A DNA stretch of 64,000 bases from Bradyrhizobium sp. WSM3983 (lineage in GTDB: Bacteria > Pseudomonadota > Alphaproteobacteria > Rhizobiales > Xanthobacteraceae), in the NCBI RefSeq assembly GCF_000473045.1, contig NZ_AXAY01000014.1, forward strand, positions 192 through 64,191. Direction: 5' to 3'. Both the position numbers and the translations under genes were made by a program. Under the pieces are notes generated by a model. It was given only the letters and a program-made list of their open reading frames with translations, ran no database searches and was not told where the DNA came from. Of this stretch, positions 17,076 through 26,273 are shown piece by piece (the stretch's first letter is position 1; every line of letters begins with the position of its first letter).

Positions 17076-18445
17076 GCACCACAGCGATTTTCGGCAGCTA
17101 TGTGCTGTCACGCAAGGACGGCGCGCAGGATGTGCTGCGCGATCATTGGGTCTTGGTCGAAGGCAAGACAATCGCCGCGGTCATGCGCGACAGACCGCGC
17201 GCGGACGAGGTCTACGACCGTCCCGGCCGCTTCGTCCTGCCTGGCCTGTTGAACCTGCATAATCACTGCTTTTCGGAAGCGGTGGCGCGCAGTCACAGCG
17301 AGGACGGCAATGGCCGCCGCAACAACCAGAGCATCGTCTACACGGTGCTGCTGCCGCTGACCAAGCGCGGTGCGGATATTCTGTCGGCCGAGGAGCGCAT
17401 GGCTGTGGCGCGGCTCGGCATTCTTCAGCTCCTCAAGGGCGGCGCCACCACGGTGATGGAGCCGTTCCGCAATTCGATCCCCGAAATGTTTGATGCGGCC
17501 GAAGAGATGGGCATTCGTTTCCACGGCGCGCCCTATCTGTTCTCGACGTCGGACGCCAAGGCCGGCGCCGATGGCGTGGTCCGCTACTCCGGTGATGACG
17601 GCACCGCCGACATGGCGACATGGGATGCGCTCTATCAGCGCTGGAACAATCGCGGCGATGGCCGCATCAGCCTTGCCATGAGCCCGCATGCCACCGACAC
17701 CTGCGGCCCCGATTTGCTGAAGGCCTGCGCCACGCGGGCGCGCGAGCTCGGCGTGCCCATCACGACGCACATGGCGCAGAGCCGCGCCGAGGTCGAGACC
17801 ATCGGCAAGCGCTATGGCGGTCGCACGCCGGCGGAGTATCTGGACTGGCTCGGCTTGCTTGCGCCCGATCTCATGGCGGCACACTGCATGTTCAGCAGCG
17901 ACAACGATCTCAAGCTGATGGCCGCGCGCGGCATGACCGTGCTGAATTGCCCGCGCGTATTCGCGCGCGCGGGCGTCACCGCGGCGTTCAGTCGGTTCGC
18001 CGAGCACGGCGTGCGCACGGTGGTCGGTACCGATGGCTACAACATGGATCTGCTCGGCGAGCTCAATGCGGCGTCGCTGATCTCCAAGGTGACCTCGCAA
18101 CGCGCCGATGTCGCGAACTCACCCGAGCTGATCGAGGCGAACACGGTGGTCGCCGCCGACGTCATCAAGCGGCCGGACCTCGGCCGGATCGTGCCCGGCG
18201 CCACCGCCGATCTCACCGTCGTCGATCTCACCCATCCACATCTTCAGCCGCTGTTCGATCCGCGCCGCGCGCTGATCGCGCTCGCCAACCGCGCCAACAT
18301 CGACCAGGTCATGGTCGACGGCCGCGTGCTGGTCGATGCCGGCCGCTATCTCGGTGCGGATGAAGCCGCGATCACGGCGGCAGGCACGGCCGCGATCGGC
18401 AAGATCTGGGACTTGCCGGAGGCGCAGGCCGCGTTCAACGGCTAG
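17072..18445 (+). CDS. Amidohydrolase-superfamily deaminase/hydrolase (TrzN/SsnA/8-oxoguanine-deaminase-like)
   Basis: 457-residue TIM-barrel metal hydrolase. Metal ligands are visible: NLHNH (His63, His65), THMAQS (His233), AAHCM (His271) and VGTDGYNMD (Asp321), the one-metal pattern of subtype III amidohydrolases that deaminate or dechlorinate purine, pyrimidine and triazine rings. The small N-terminal beta-sandwich and the C-terminal return (ADLTVVDLTHPHLQP) are complete. The start at 17072 overlaps the binding-protein stop; the open frame extends upstream only in the wrong context. It is the last gene of the nitrogen cluster and probably deaminates or opens the imported heterocycle. Confidence 0.87.
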   Translation: MSTTAIFGSYVLSRKDGAQDVLRDHWVLVEGKTIAAVMRDRPRADEVYDRPGRFVLPGLLNLHNHCFSEAVARSHSEDGNGRRNNQSIVYTVLLPLTKRGADILSAEERMAVARLGILQLLKGGATTVMEPFRNSIPEMFDAAEEMGIRFHGAPYLFSTSDAKAGADGVVRYSGDDGTADMATWDALYQRWNNRGDGRISLAMSPHATDTCGPDLLKACATRARELGVPITTHMAQSRAEVETIGKRYGGRTPAEYLDWLGLLAPDLMAAHCMFSSDNDLKLMAARGMTVLNCPRVFARAGVTAAFSRFAEHGVRTVVGTDGYNMDLLGELNAASLISKVTSQRADVANSPELIEANTVVAADVIKRPDLGRIVPGATADLTVVDLTHPHLQPLFDPRRALIALANRANIDQVMVDGRVLVDAGRYLGADEAAITAAGTAAIGKIWDLPEAQAAFNG

Positions 18446-19341
18446 TTATCGAATTCGGCGAGCGACTTGCGCATGGTCTCGACGAGATCGAGTGCAACCG
18501 GCGAGGGGCTGCGCTGCGCGGGAAATACGGCGGAGAATTCAAAGTCGATGCGCGGCAGGAAGCGGCGCACGACGACGCCGCGCGTGGAGAATTCCTGCGC
18601 GGTGAAGGGATCGCAGATCGCGACGCCAAGCCCCGACGACACCATGCCGCACATGATCTCGGACAGCGCGGTCTCCACCCGCAGCACACGGCGAACGTCG
18701 TGACGATGGAAGACCTGGTCCACGAGGTGACGGCTCGACGATCCCGCCGACAGTGAGATGAACGTCTCGCCCTCGAAATCGCGTGGCTCCAGAACTTCCT
18801 TTTCCGCAAGGCGATGACCTGTCGGCAGCACCGCGACGCGCGCGGGCGCCGGCAACTTCTGGCTCGGCAGGCCGGAATGCGCGATCGGCACTTCGGCAAA
18901 CCCGACGTCGCACTGATTGTTCAGCACCCAGTCGACCACGATCGGCGAGATCACGCCGAAGAAGGCGAGGTTGAGATTGGGTCGCTCCTTCAGGAAGTGA
19001 CCGGTGAGCCGCGGCAGATAGCCGTTCGACAGCGCCGGCAGTGCCGCGATCCGCAGCGAGCCAGTGCGGCGGCCGCGGATCTCCTCCGCGGCGGCGGTGA
19101 TGCGTTCGAGGCCGACGAAGGAACGCTCCACTTCGGTATAGAGCGCCATCGCCGCTGCGGTTGGCACAAGGCCAGTGCCGCGCCGCTCGAACAGCTCCAT
19201 TTTCAACAGCGCCTGGAGGTCGCGCAGCAACCGGCTGACCGCTGGTTGCGTGACGGTCATCAGCGCCGCGGCCTCGGTCACGCTGCCGGTCAGCATCGTC
19301 GCGCGGAAGGCCTCCACCTGCCGCGAATTGATCCGCGCCAT
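18442..19341 (-). CDS. LysR-family transcriptional regulator
   Basis: 299-residue LysR regulator with an N-terminal helix-turn-helix (INSRQVEAFRATMLTGSVTEAAALMTVTQPAVSRLLRDL region) and a type 2 periplasmic-fold effector domain. ATG at 19341 is used; an in-frame ATG at 19353 would add four residues. Its 3' end overlaps the convergent amidohydrolase gene by four bases. It is divergent from the Pot-type transporter operon across about 275 bases, so that operon is its most likely target, with an amine or amino acid as inducer. Confidence 0.9.
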   Translation of the reverse strand: MARINSRQVEAFRATMLTGSVTEAAALMTVTQPAVSRLLRDLQALLKMELFERRGTGLVPTAAAMALYTEVERSFVGLERITAAAEEIRGRRTGSLRIAALPALSNGYLPRLTGHFLKERPNLNLAFFGVISPIVVDWVLNNQCDVGFAEVPIAHSGLPSQKLPAPARVAVLPTGHRLAEKEVLEPRDFEGETFISLSAGSSSRHLVDQVFHRHDVRRVLRVETALSEIMCGMVSSGLGVAICDPFTAQEFSTRGVVVRRFLPRIDFEFSAVFPAQRSPSPVALDLVETMRKSLAEFDN

Positions 19342-19616
19342 CCAAAATTCCATTCATAACATTTCAGCATGCAGAGGGTGCCATTATTCATTGGACGATG
19401 GAAGCCAGGGTTTGCGATCTTTTTCATCAGAGCTGGAGGCAGCCCGCTTTTTCGGCAGATTGGAGGGGTTCAAACCTCCGGATCGGGCCCAAACCGCCGA
19501 GCGGGGGCCGGAGCCCTGATCGGAGAGGGTTTTGCGCGGAAGGAAATGCGGACGGCACTTCAGCCAGCGAGACTCGTCGGCACGTCACCTCATTCCGGCA
19601 TTGGAGATCGGACCAC

Positions 19617-20645
19617 ATGAAGACTCTCAGCCTTCTGACAGCGGTTATCATCGCGACGCTCATCGCCGCCCCTGCTTCGGCCCAGCAAAAGACGCTCTAC
19701 GTCGCCGGCTATGGCGGCTCGTTCGAGAAGACGATCCGCGACGAGGTGATTCCGACCTTCGAGAGGGAGAACGGCGTCAAGGTCGAATACGTCGCCGGCA
19801 ACTCCACCGACACGCTGGCGAAGCTGCAGGCGCAGAAGGGCAACCAGCAGATCGACGTCGCCATCGTCGACGACGGCCCGATGTACCAAGCGATCCAGCT
19901 CGGCTTCTGCGGCAAGCTCGACGGCCTGCCGGCCGATCTCTACGACACCGCGCGCTTCAAGGACGATCGCGCGGTCGCGATCGGCATCGTCGCGACCGGT
20001 CTGATGTACAACACCAAGGTGTTCGTCGAGAAAGGCTGGGCGCCGCCGACCTCGTGGAATGATCTGAAGGACACGAAATACGCCAAGCAGCTGGTCATTC
20101 CGCCGATCAACAATACCTATGGCCTCGAAGCGTTGGTGATGCTGTCGAAGATGAATGGCGGCGGCGAGTCCAACGTCGATTCCGGCTTCAAGATCTTCAA
20201 GGAGCAGATCAATCCGAACGTGCTCGCCTATGAGCCGTCGCCTGGCAAGATGACTGAGCTGTTCCAGTCCGGCCAGGCGGTGATCGCGGTGTGGGGCACC
20301 GGCCGCGTGCAGAGCTTTGCCAATACCGGCTTTCCCGTCGACTTCGTCTATCCGAAGGAGGGCGCGGCGACGCTGTTGACCACGGCGTGTCCGATCTCGA
20401 AGCCCAATGCGTCGCCGCTGGCGTCCAGCTTCGTGAAGATGCTGCTCGATCCAAAAATCCAGCTCGTGATGCTGAAGGACTATGGCTACGGCCCGGTGCT
20501 AAAATCGCTGGTGGTGCCGCCGGAGCTTGGCAAGATGGCGCCGATCGGCGAGCGCGCGGCAAAGCTCTATAATCCGGACTGGACGGTCATCAACGAAAAG
20601 CGCGAGGAATGGACCAAGCGCTGGAATCGCGAGGTCGAGCGCTGA
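19617..20645 (+). CDS. ABC transporter substrate-binding protein, PotD type (family 1)
   Basis: 342-residue periplasmic binding protein of the spermidine/putrescine family. The signal peptide is MKTLSLLTAVIIATLIAAPASA, which fixes the ATG at 19617 although the frame is open 73 codons upstream. The mature part starts KTLYVAGYGGSFEKTIRDEV and has the family features VIVDDGPMYQA-like and GLMYNTKVF. First gene of an operon with ATPase, two permeases and four oxidase subunits. Ligand probably an amine, opine or amino acid, which the oxidase genes downstream then process. Confidence 0.9.
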   Translation: MKTLSLLTAVIIATLIAAPASAQQKTLYVAGYGGSFEKTIRDEVIPTFERENGVKVEYVAGNSTDTLAKLQAQKGNQQIDVAIVDDGPMYQAIQLGFCGKLDGLPADLYDTARFKDDRAVAIGIVATGLMYNTKVFVEKGWAPPTSWNDLKDTKYAKQLVIPPINNTYGLEALVMLSKMNGGGESNVDSGFKIFKEQINPNVLAYEPSPGKMTELFQSGQAVIAVWGTGRVQSFANTGFPVDFVYPKEGAATLLTTACPISKPNASPLASSFVKMLLDPKIQLVMLKDYGYGPVLKSLVVPPELGKMAPIGERAAKLYNPDWTVINEKREEWTKRWNREVER

Positions 20646-20672
20646 TCTGATCATCTGCAGCGGAGACAGCGT

Positions 20673-21713
20673 ATGGCCTATCTCGAGCTCGATCGGGTCG
20701 CCAAACAGTTCGGCGCGCAGACTGTGGTCGATGACTTCAGTCTCGCGGTGGGCAAGGGGGAGTTCATCTCCTTCCTTGGCCCGTCCGGCTGCGGCAAGAC
20801 CACGACGTTGCAGATGATCGCGGGCTTCCTCGATCCCACGCGCGGCGCAATCCGCCTGGAGGACAAGGATCTCACCGCGATCCATCCGGCCAAGCGCGGG
20901 CTCGGCATCGTGTTCCAGAGCTACGCGTTGTTTCCGCACATGACTGCGGCGGAGAATGTCGCCTTCGGCCTCGAGATGCGCAATGTGCCGCGCGCTGACA
21001 GGGCCGAGCGTGTTCGCGCCGCGCTCGCGATGGTGGGCCTCGCCGGTTACGAGGACCGCCATCCGCGCCGCATGTCCGGCGGTCAGCAGCAGCGCGTGGC
21101 GCTGGCGCGTGCGCTGGTGATCAAGCCGAGCGTGCTGCTGCTCGACGAGCCGCTGTCCAATCTCGACGCAAAGCTGCGCGAGGAGATGCAGATCGAGCTG
21201 CGCCAGATCCAGCGCACCATCGGCACCACCACGATCCTGGTCACCCACGACCAGAACGAGGCGATGTCGCTGTCCGACCGCATCGTGGTGATGAGCCAGG
21301 GCCGCATCGAGCAGATCGGCACGCCGCAGGAGACCTATGAGAAGCCGGCCTCCGCCTTCGTCTCGCAGTTTTTGGGCAAGACCAACGATTTTGCCGGGAC
21401 GATCGATCGGACTGCGACCCCGGTGCGGTTGGTGGCGGGCTCCTGGAGCGCGCCGGCGCCAGCGGGGCTTAGCGGCCCCGTCACCGTCAGCATTCGTCCT
21501 GAAAGAATCGGCTTTGGCGATGCGGGCCTCGGCGCAAAGATTCTCACGCGCATCTTTCAGGGCAATCACTGGCTCTTCCAGTGCGACAGCGAATGCGGCC
21601 CGGCGATCGTGATCCGTCAGAATGACGGTAAGCCGCAGCCGACTGAAGGCGAGGCCGTTCGCCTCACCTGGCGGCCCGAAGACATGAGCGTGCGTGCGAG
21701 GACCGGGGGATGA
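20673..21713 (+). CDS. ABC transporter ATP-binding protein, PotA type
   Basis: 346-residue ATPase. Walker A GPSGCGKTT, signature MSGGQQQRVALARAL, Walker B VLLLDEPLSNLDAKLR, switch region LVTHDQNEA. The C-terminal 100 residues form the TOBE-type regulatory domain found in PotA/FbpC-class proteins. It begins 27 bases after the binding-protein gene and its stop overlaps the first permease start by four bases. It drives import through the two permeases that follow. Confidence 0.93.
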   Translation: MAYLELDRVAKQFGAQTVVDDFSLAVGKGEFISFLGPSGCGKTTTLQMIAGFLDPTRGAIRLEDKDLTAIHPAKRGLGIVFQSYALFPHMTAAENVAFGLEMRNVPRADRAERVRAALAMVGLAGYEDRHPRRMSGGQQQRVALARALVIKPSVLLLDEPLSNLDAKLREEMQIELRQIQRTIGTTTILVTHDQNEAMSLSDRIVVMSQGRIEQIGTPQETYEKPASAFVSQFLGKTNDFAGTIDRTATPVRLVAGSWSAPAPAGLSGPVTVSIRPERIGFGDAGLGAKILTRIFQGNHWLFQCDSECGPAIVIRQNDGKPQPTEGEAVRLTWRPEDMSVRARTGG

Positions 21714-22585
21714 GCACTGTCGCCGAGGAGCGCAACGCGCGTGCGCCGTGGGCGCTGACGGCGCCTGCCTTGATGCTGTTCGTTGGCGTGCTGCTGATCC
21801 CGCTGGCGATGACCGTCATGCTGTCGTTCCACGATTGGGGCCAGTACAAGGGCATCGAACCGGTCTTCATCCTCAAGAACTGGCAGGAGATCGCGACCGA
21901 TCCCTATTACGCTGAGATGTTCCGGCGGACGTTTCGCATCGCGATCCTGACCACGCTGCTCACGGCTTTGCTCGGCGCACCCGAGGCCTACATCCTCAAT
22001 CGCATGAGCGGCCGCTGGAAGAGCTTTTTCCTGCTGGTCATTCTCGGGCCGCTCTTGATCTCCGTGGTGGCGCGCACGCTCGGCTGGGCGCTGCTGTTCG
22101 GCGGCAACAACGGCCTCGTCAACAAGCTGCTGATGTCGCTCGGCGTAATCCGCTCACCCATTCCCTTCATGTTCACCGAAACGGGCATGGTCGTTGCGCT
22201 TGCCCATGTGATGATGCCGTTCATGGTGCTGTCGGTGTGGGCGGCGCTGCAGCGGCTCGATCCGCAGATCGAGAATGCCGCGATGTCGCTCGGCGCGGGC
22301 CCGGTCACCATCATCCGCCGCATCATCATGCCGCAGATCATGCCGGGCGTGCTGTCGGGCGCGATCATCGTGTTCTCGCTCTCGGCCAGCGCCTTCGCGA
22401 CACCGGCGATCATCGGCGGCCGCCGGCTCAAGGTCGCGGCGACGCTCGCCTATGACGAATTCCTCAATACGCTGAACTGGCCGCTTGGCGCCGCTGTGGC
22501 CACATTGCTGCTGGTGGCGCTGGTGCTGATCGTCGTCGGCAGCAACGCGCTGATCGAGCGCCGCTACGCGGAGGTGTTCCGATGA
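21710..22585 (+). CDS. ABC transporter permease, PotB type
   Basis: 291-residue inner-membrane permease with about six hydrophobic segments and the EAA-type loop NAAMSLGAGPVTIIRRIIMPQI facing the ATPase. It starts by a four-base overlap with the ATPase gene and ends by a four-base overlap with the second permease. Forms the membrane channel as a heterodimer with the next gene product. Confidence 0.92.
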   Translation: MSTVAEERNARAPWALTAPALMLFVGVLLIPLAMTVMLSFHDWGQYKGIEPVFILKNWQEIATDPYYAEMFRRTFRIAILTTLLTALLGAPEAYILNRMSGRWKSFFLLVILGPLLISVVARTLGWALLFGGNNGLVNKLLMSLGVIRSPIPFMFTETGMVVALAHVMMPFMVLSVWAALQRLDPQIENAAMSLGAGPVTIIRRIIMPQIMPGVLSGAIIVFSLSASAFATPAIIGGRRLKVAATLAYDEFLNTLNWPLGAAVATLLLVALVLIVVGSNALIERRYAEVFR

Positions 22586-23388
22586 GACGGAATGGCCCGC
22601 TCGCACTGATCTTCCACGCCATCTTCGTCATCGTCATGGTGGCGCCGATCCTGGTGGTCTGCCTCGTCGCCTTCACGCCCGAGGGTTTTCTGTCGCTGCC
22701 GAGCAACGGCTTTTCGCTGCGCTGGTTCAGGGCGATCGCGAACTATCCCGAATTCATCCACGCCTTCTGGGTCAGCCTTGGGCTCGGTGCGCTGTCGTCG
22801 TTTGTCGCGCTTCTATTCGCGGTGCCCGCGGCACTGGCGATCGCGCGCTATCGCTTCCGCGGCCGCGATGCGCTCGCGGCGCTGTTCCTGTCGCCGCTGA
22901 TGATCCCTCATGTCGTGCTCGGCATCGCCTTCCTGCGCTTCTTCACCTCGGCTGGCCTCGGCGGCAGTTTTGCCGCGCTGATCATCGCGCATGTCATCAT
23001 CGTGTTTCCGTTCGCGCTGCGGCTGACGCTGGCGGCGGCGACCGGCATGGATCTTTCGGTCGAGATGGCCGCGGTCTCGCTCGGCGCGGGCGGCTGGACG
23101 CTATTTCGGCGCGTGACGCTGCCGCTGATCCTGCCCGGCGTCATCAGCGGCTGGGCGCTTGCCTTCATCCAGTCCTTCGACGATCTCACCATGACTGTCT
23201 TTCTCGCGGCACCCGGCACCGAGACGTTGCCGGTGCGCATGTTTCTTTATATCCAGGACAACATCGATCCGCTGGTGACGTCGGTCTCGGCCTGCGTGAT
23301 CGCGATCACCATGACCGCCCTCATTCTGCTCGACCGTTTCTACGGGCTCGACCGTGTGCTCGCCGGCAAGGGCGATCCGGGACGATAG
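22582..23388 (+). CDS. ABC transporter permease, PotC type
   Basis: 268-residue inner-membrane permease. About six hydrophobic segments; the coupling loop is MAAVSLGAGGWTLFRRVTLPLI. It partners the PotB-type protein encoded immediately upstream. The oxidase gene begins only eight bases after its stop, so uptake and oxidation genes share one transcript. Confidence 0.92.
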   Translation: MRRNGPLALIFHAIFVIVMVAPILVVCLVAFTPEGFLSLPSNGFSLRWFRAIANYPEFIHAFWVSLGLGALSSFVALLFAVPAALAIARYRFRGRDALAALFLSPLMIPHVVLGIAFLRFFTSAGLGGSFAALIIAHVIIVFPFALRLTLAAATGMDLSVEMAAVSLGAGGWTLFRRVTLPLILPGVISGWALAFIQSFDDLTMTVFLAAPGTETLPVRMFLYIQDNIDPLVTSVSACVIAITMTALILLDRFYGLDRVLAGKGDPGR

Positions 23389-23396
23389 GAGAACCC

Positions 23397-24533
23397 ATGT
23401 CCAGGGACTATGACGTCGCCGTCGTCGGCGGCGGATTGCTCGGCTCCGCAATTGCCTGGGGCCTCGGCCGGCTCGGCAAGAGCGTCGCCGTGCTCGACGA
23501 AGGCGACATCACCAAGCGGGCCTCCCGCGCGAATTTTGCGCTGGTCTGGGTCCAGAGCAAAGGCTTGGGCATGCCGGCCTATACGGTCTGGACCGTGCAG
23601 GCGTCGCAGGCGTGGGGCGGGCTTGCGTCCGAGTTGAAGCAACAAACCGGCCTCGATGTTTCGCTCCAACAAAATGGCGGCTTCCATCTCACGCTCGGCG
23701 ATGACGAATTCGGCCAGCGCGCCGAGCTGGTCAGGCGCATGCACAACCAGACCGGTGCGGCCGACTACAAGATGGAGATGCTGTCCGCGTCCGAAGTGAA
23801 GAAAGCGCTGCCGCTGATCGGCCCCGAAGTCTCCGGCGGCAGCTATTGTCCGCTCGATGGCCACGTCAATTCGCTGCGCACCTTCCGCGCCTTCCACACC
23901 GGCTTCAAGGCATTCGGCATCGACTATTTCCCGGAGCAGCCGGTTTCGGCGATCAGCAAGAGTGGCGGCGAATTCCGCCTGACCACGCCGAAGGGCGAAC
24001 TGCGCGCCGCCAAAATCGTGCTCGCGGCCGGCAATGCCAACCAGACGCTCGCGCCAATGGTCGGTCTTTACGCGCCGATGGGGCCGACCCGCGGCCAGAT
24101 CGTGGTCACCGAGCGCACCATGCCGTTCCTGCCGCATCCGCTGACCACGATCCGCCAGACCGACGAGGGCACGGTGATGATCGGCGACAGCAAGGAGGAT
24201 GAGCTCGACGACCGCGCGCTGAAACATCCGATCAGCGCGGTGATGACCGATCGCGCGCAGCGGATGTTTCCACATCTCGCGCGGCTCAACATTGTCAGGA
24301 GCTGGGCCGGCATCCGCGTCATGCCGCAGGACGGCTTTCCGATCTACGACCAGTCCGAGACCTATCCCGGCGCCTTCGTCGCCTGCTGCCATTCCGGCGT
24401 GACGCTGGCCTCCAACCACGCCTTCGAGATCGCACGCATGGTCGCGCAAGGCGCGCTCGAGCCGGAGCTGGTCGGCGCGTTCTCGGCCAGCCGCTTTGGC
24501 GGCGCGGGCGCGGCGAACAGCAGCGGCTACTAG
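23397..24533 (+). CDS. FAD-dependent amine/amino-acid oxidoreductase (DAO family), first subunit
   Basis: 378-residue flavoprotein of the D-amino-acid-oxidase/glycine-oxidase family. The dinucleotide-binding start is VAVVGGGLLGSAIAWGL (residues about 8-24). The C-terminal FAD-closing segment is SWAGIRVMPQDGFPIYD and the end GVTLASNHA. It oxidises an amine substrate by family knowledge. It lies between the transporter and the iron-sulfur/flavin subunits of an HcnABC/OoxAB-like complex. A second DAO-family gene at 26270 closes the operon, so either two oxidases share the electron-transfer subunits or one acts alone. Confidence 0.88.
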   Translation: MSRDYDVAVVGGGLLGSAIAWGLGRLGKSVAVLDEGDITKRASRANFALVWVQSKGLGMPAYTVWTVQASQAWGGLASELKQQTGLDVSLQQNGGFHLTLGDDEFGQRAELVRRMHNQTGAADYKMEMLSASEVKKALPLIGPEVSGGSYCPLDGHVNSLRTFRAFHTGFKAFGIDYFPEQPVSAISKSGGEFRLTTPKGELRAAKIVLAAGNANQTLAPMVGLYAPMGPTRGQIVVTERTMPFLPHPLTTIRQTDEGTVMIGDSKEDELDDRALKHPISAVMTDRAQRMFPHLARLNIVRSWAGIRVMPQDGFPIYDQSETYPGAFVACCHSGVTLASNHAFEIARMVAQGALEPELVGAFSASRFGGAGAANSSGY

Positions 24534-24561
24534 AGATACTGAAGGAGCCAAGAGGCATCCC

Positions 24562-24858
24562 ATGTTTAGACGATCCGAACAGGACAACCGACCGCAGGTC
24601 CAAATCTTCGTCGACGGCGTTGCCGTCGCGGCACGCGTGGGCGACACCGTCTCCGCCGCGCTATTGGCTTCCGGTCGGGACGTGCGACGTTCCACGGCAG
24701 TGAGCGGCGCGCCGCGGTTGCCCTATTGCATGATGGGCGTGTGCTTCGACTGCCTCGTCACCATCGATGGCGTCGGCAACAGACAAGGCTGCCTCGTGCC
24801 CGTCGCCGAGGGCATGCAGATCGAGATTCAGAAGGGCAAGCGGGAGATCGGAAGATGA
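24562..24858 (+). CDS. Small (2Fe-2S) ferredoxin-like subunit (HcnA-like)
   Basis: 98-residue ferredoxin-fold protein. Cysteines at 56, 61, 64 and 77 (CMMGVCFDC ... GC) bind a plant-type 2Fe-2S cluster. Proteins of this size and pattern are the small subunits of hydrogen cyanide synthase, opine oxidase and D-hydroxyproline dehydrogenase complexes. ATG at 24562 is preceded by an AAGGAG-like site at 24541-24546. Its stop overlaps the next gene (ATGA), in agreement with the usual A-B gene order of these complexes. Confidence 0.9.
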   Translation: MFRRSEQDNRPQVQIFVDGVAVAARVGDTVSAALLASGRDVRRSTAVSGAPRLPYCMMGVCFDCLVTIDGVGNRQGCLVPVAEGMQIEIQKGKREIGR

Positions 24859-26273
24859 CTGTGGCTCCCAAGCGCGAAGCCTACGATGTCGTGGTGATCG
24901 GCGCCGGGCCTGCGGGCCTCGCGGCCGCCGCGACCTCCGCCGAAGCAGGTCTCACGACGCTGCTGCTCGACGAGAACATCGGTCCCGGTGGCCAGGTGTT
25001 TCGCGCCATCTCGTCCACGCCGGTGACCGAGCGCAGCCAGCTTGGTGCCGACTATTGGGCCGGTGCCGATCTCGTGCAGTCGCTCCGCGCGAGCAGTGCT
25101 GAGGTCATCCATCGTGCCACGGTCTGGAGCCTCGACCGCAACCTCGATATCGCCGTCTCGATCGGTGGCGCGTCCGCCTTCGTCAGGGCGAAGCGCGTGA
25201 TCCTTGCCACCGGTGCGCTGGAGCGGCCGTTTCCGATTCCAGGCTGGACATTGCCGGGCGTGATGACCGCGGGCGCGGCGCAGACCATGCTGAAATCGTC
25301 GGCGCTGGTGCCTGATGGCCGCACCGTGATCGCGGGGCAGGGGCCGCTGCTCTGGCTGCTCGCCGCGCAGATTTTGCGCCTCGGCGGCCGCATCGACCGC
25401 ATCCTCGACACCACCGAGCGCGGCAATTACTTGGCCGCGCTGCCGCACGCCTTCGCCTTCCTGACCTCGCCCTATTTCACCAAGGGCCTGTCGATGATGC
25501 GCGAAGTGAAGGCGAAGGTGCGGGTCGTCTCTGGGGTCACCGAGCTTGCCGCGACCGGCGATGGTCAGCTCACGAGCGTCAGCTATGTCGCGGGCGGCAA
25601 GCGCGAGACCATCCCTGCGGATCTCCTGCTGTTGCATCAGGGCGTCGTGCCCAATGTCAACCTTGCGATGTCCGCAGACGTTGAGCATCGCTGGGACGAT
25701 TTGCAGTTGTGCTGGTCGCCAGTCCTCGATGCCAGCGGCAATTCGTCCGTTCCCGGCATCGCGATCGCCGGCGACGGCGCCGGCATTGGCGGCGCGAATG
25801 CCGCCGTGGTCCGCGGTCGCATCGCGGCGCGCGCGGCGGTGGAAGCACTGGCGGCCGCCGCCGCTGCGAAGCTTCCCGCGATGGCGACGCTCCGCGCCGA
25901 TCTCGCCAAGGCCGAGCGCGGCCGCGTCTTCCTCGACACGCTGTTCCGCCCGTCGCCGCAGTTCCGCATTCCCTCCGGCGACACCATCGTCTGCCGCTGC
26001 GAGGAGGTCACCGCAAAGGACGTTCTCGATTCCGTTGCGATCGGCGCGACCGGGCCCAATCAGCTCAAGGCCTATCGCCGCACCGGCATGGGCCCGTGCC
26101 AGGGCCGGCTCTGCGGCCTTACCGTGACCGAGCTGATGGCGCAGGCGCGCGGCAAGACTCCACAGGAGATCGGCTATTACCGGCTGCGCGCGCCGGTGAA
26201 GCCGATCACGCTCGCCGAGCTTGCCGCCGTTCCGAAGAGCGAGGCCGATATCAAGGCCGTGGTGCGCGGATGA
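24855..26273 (+). CDS. NAD(P)/FAD-dependent oxidase subunit with BFD-like 2Fe-2S domain (HcnB/OoxA-like)
   Basis: 472-residue flavoprotein. FAD site VVVIGAGPAGLAAAA (residues 12-26), second dinucleotide site VIAGQGPLLWLLAAQIL (158-174), and a C-terminal BFD-like cluster domain with Cys380, Cys382, Cys415 and Cys420 (CRCEEVT ... GPCQGRLC). This is the electron-transfer alpha subunit of HcnABC, opine oxidases (OoxA, NoxA) and hydroxyproline dehydrogenases. Overlaps its neighbours on both sides by four bases, so the three genes are tightly coupled. The real substrate of the complex is set by the DAO-type subunits. Confidence 0.9.
   Translation: MTVAPKREAYDVVVIGAGPAGLAAAATSAEAGLTTLLLDENIGPGGQVFRAISSTPVTERSQLGADYWAGADLVQSLRASSAEVIHRATVWSLDRNLDIAVSIGGASAFVRAKRVILATGALERPFPIPGWTLPGVMTAGAAQTMLKSSALVPDGRTVIAGQGPLLWLLAAQILRLGGRIDRILDTTERGNYLAALPHAFAFLTSPYFTKGLSMMREVKAKVRVVSGVTELAATGDGQLTSVSYVAGGKRETIPADLLLLHQGVVPNVNLAMSADVEHRWDDLQLCWSPVLDASGNSSVPGIAIAGDGAGIGGANAAVVRGRIAARAAVEALAAAAAAKLPAMATLRADLAKAERGRVFLDTLFRPSPQFRIPSGDTIVCRCEEVTAKDVLDSVAIGATGPNQLKAYRRTGMGPCQGRLCGLTVTELMAQARGKTPQEIGYYRLRAPVKPITLAELAAVPKSEADIKAVVRG

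Noticed and set aside
19462..19479. tRNA-like T-arm (GGAGG GGTTCAAA CCTCC)
   Set aside because: No matching acceptor, D or anticodon arms were found within 80 bases; it is just a small hairpin in the leader of the Pot-type operon.
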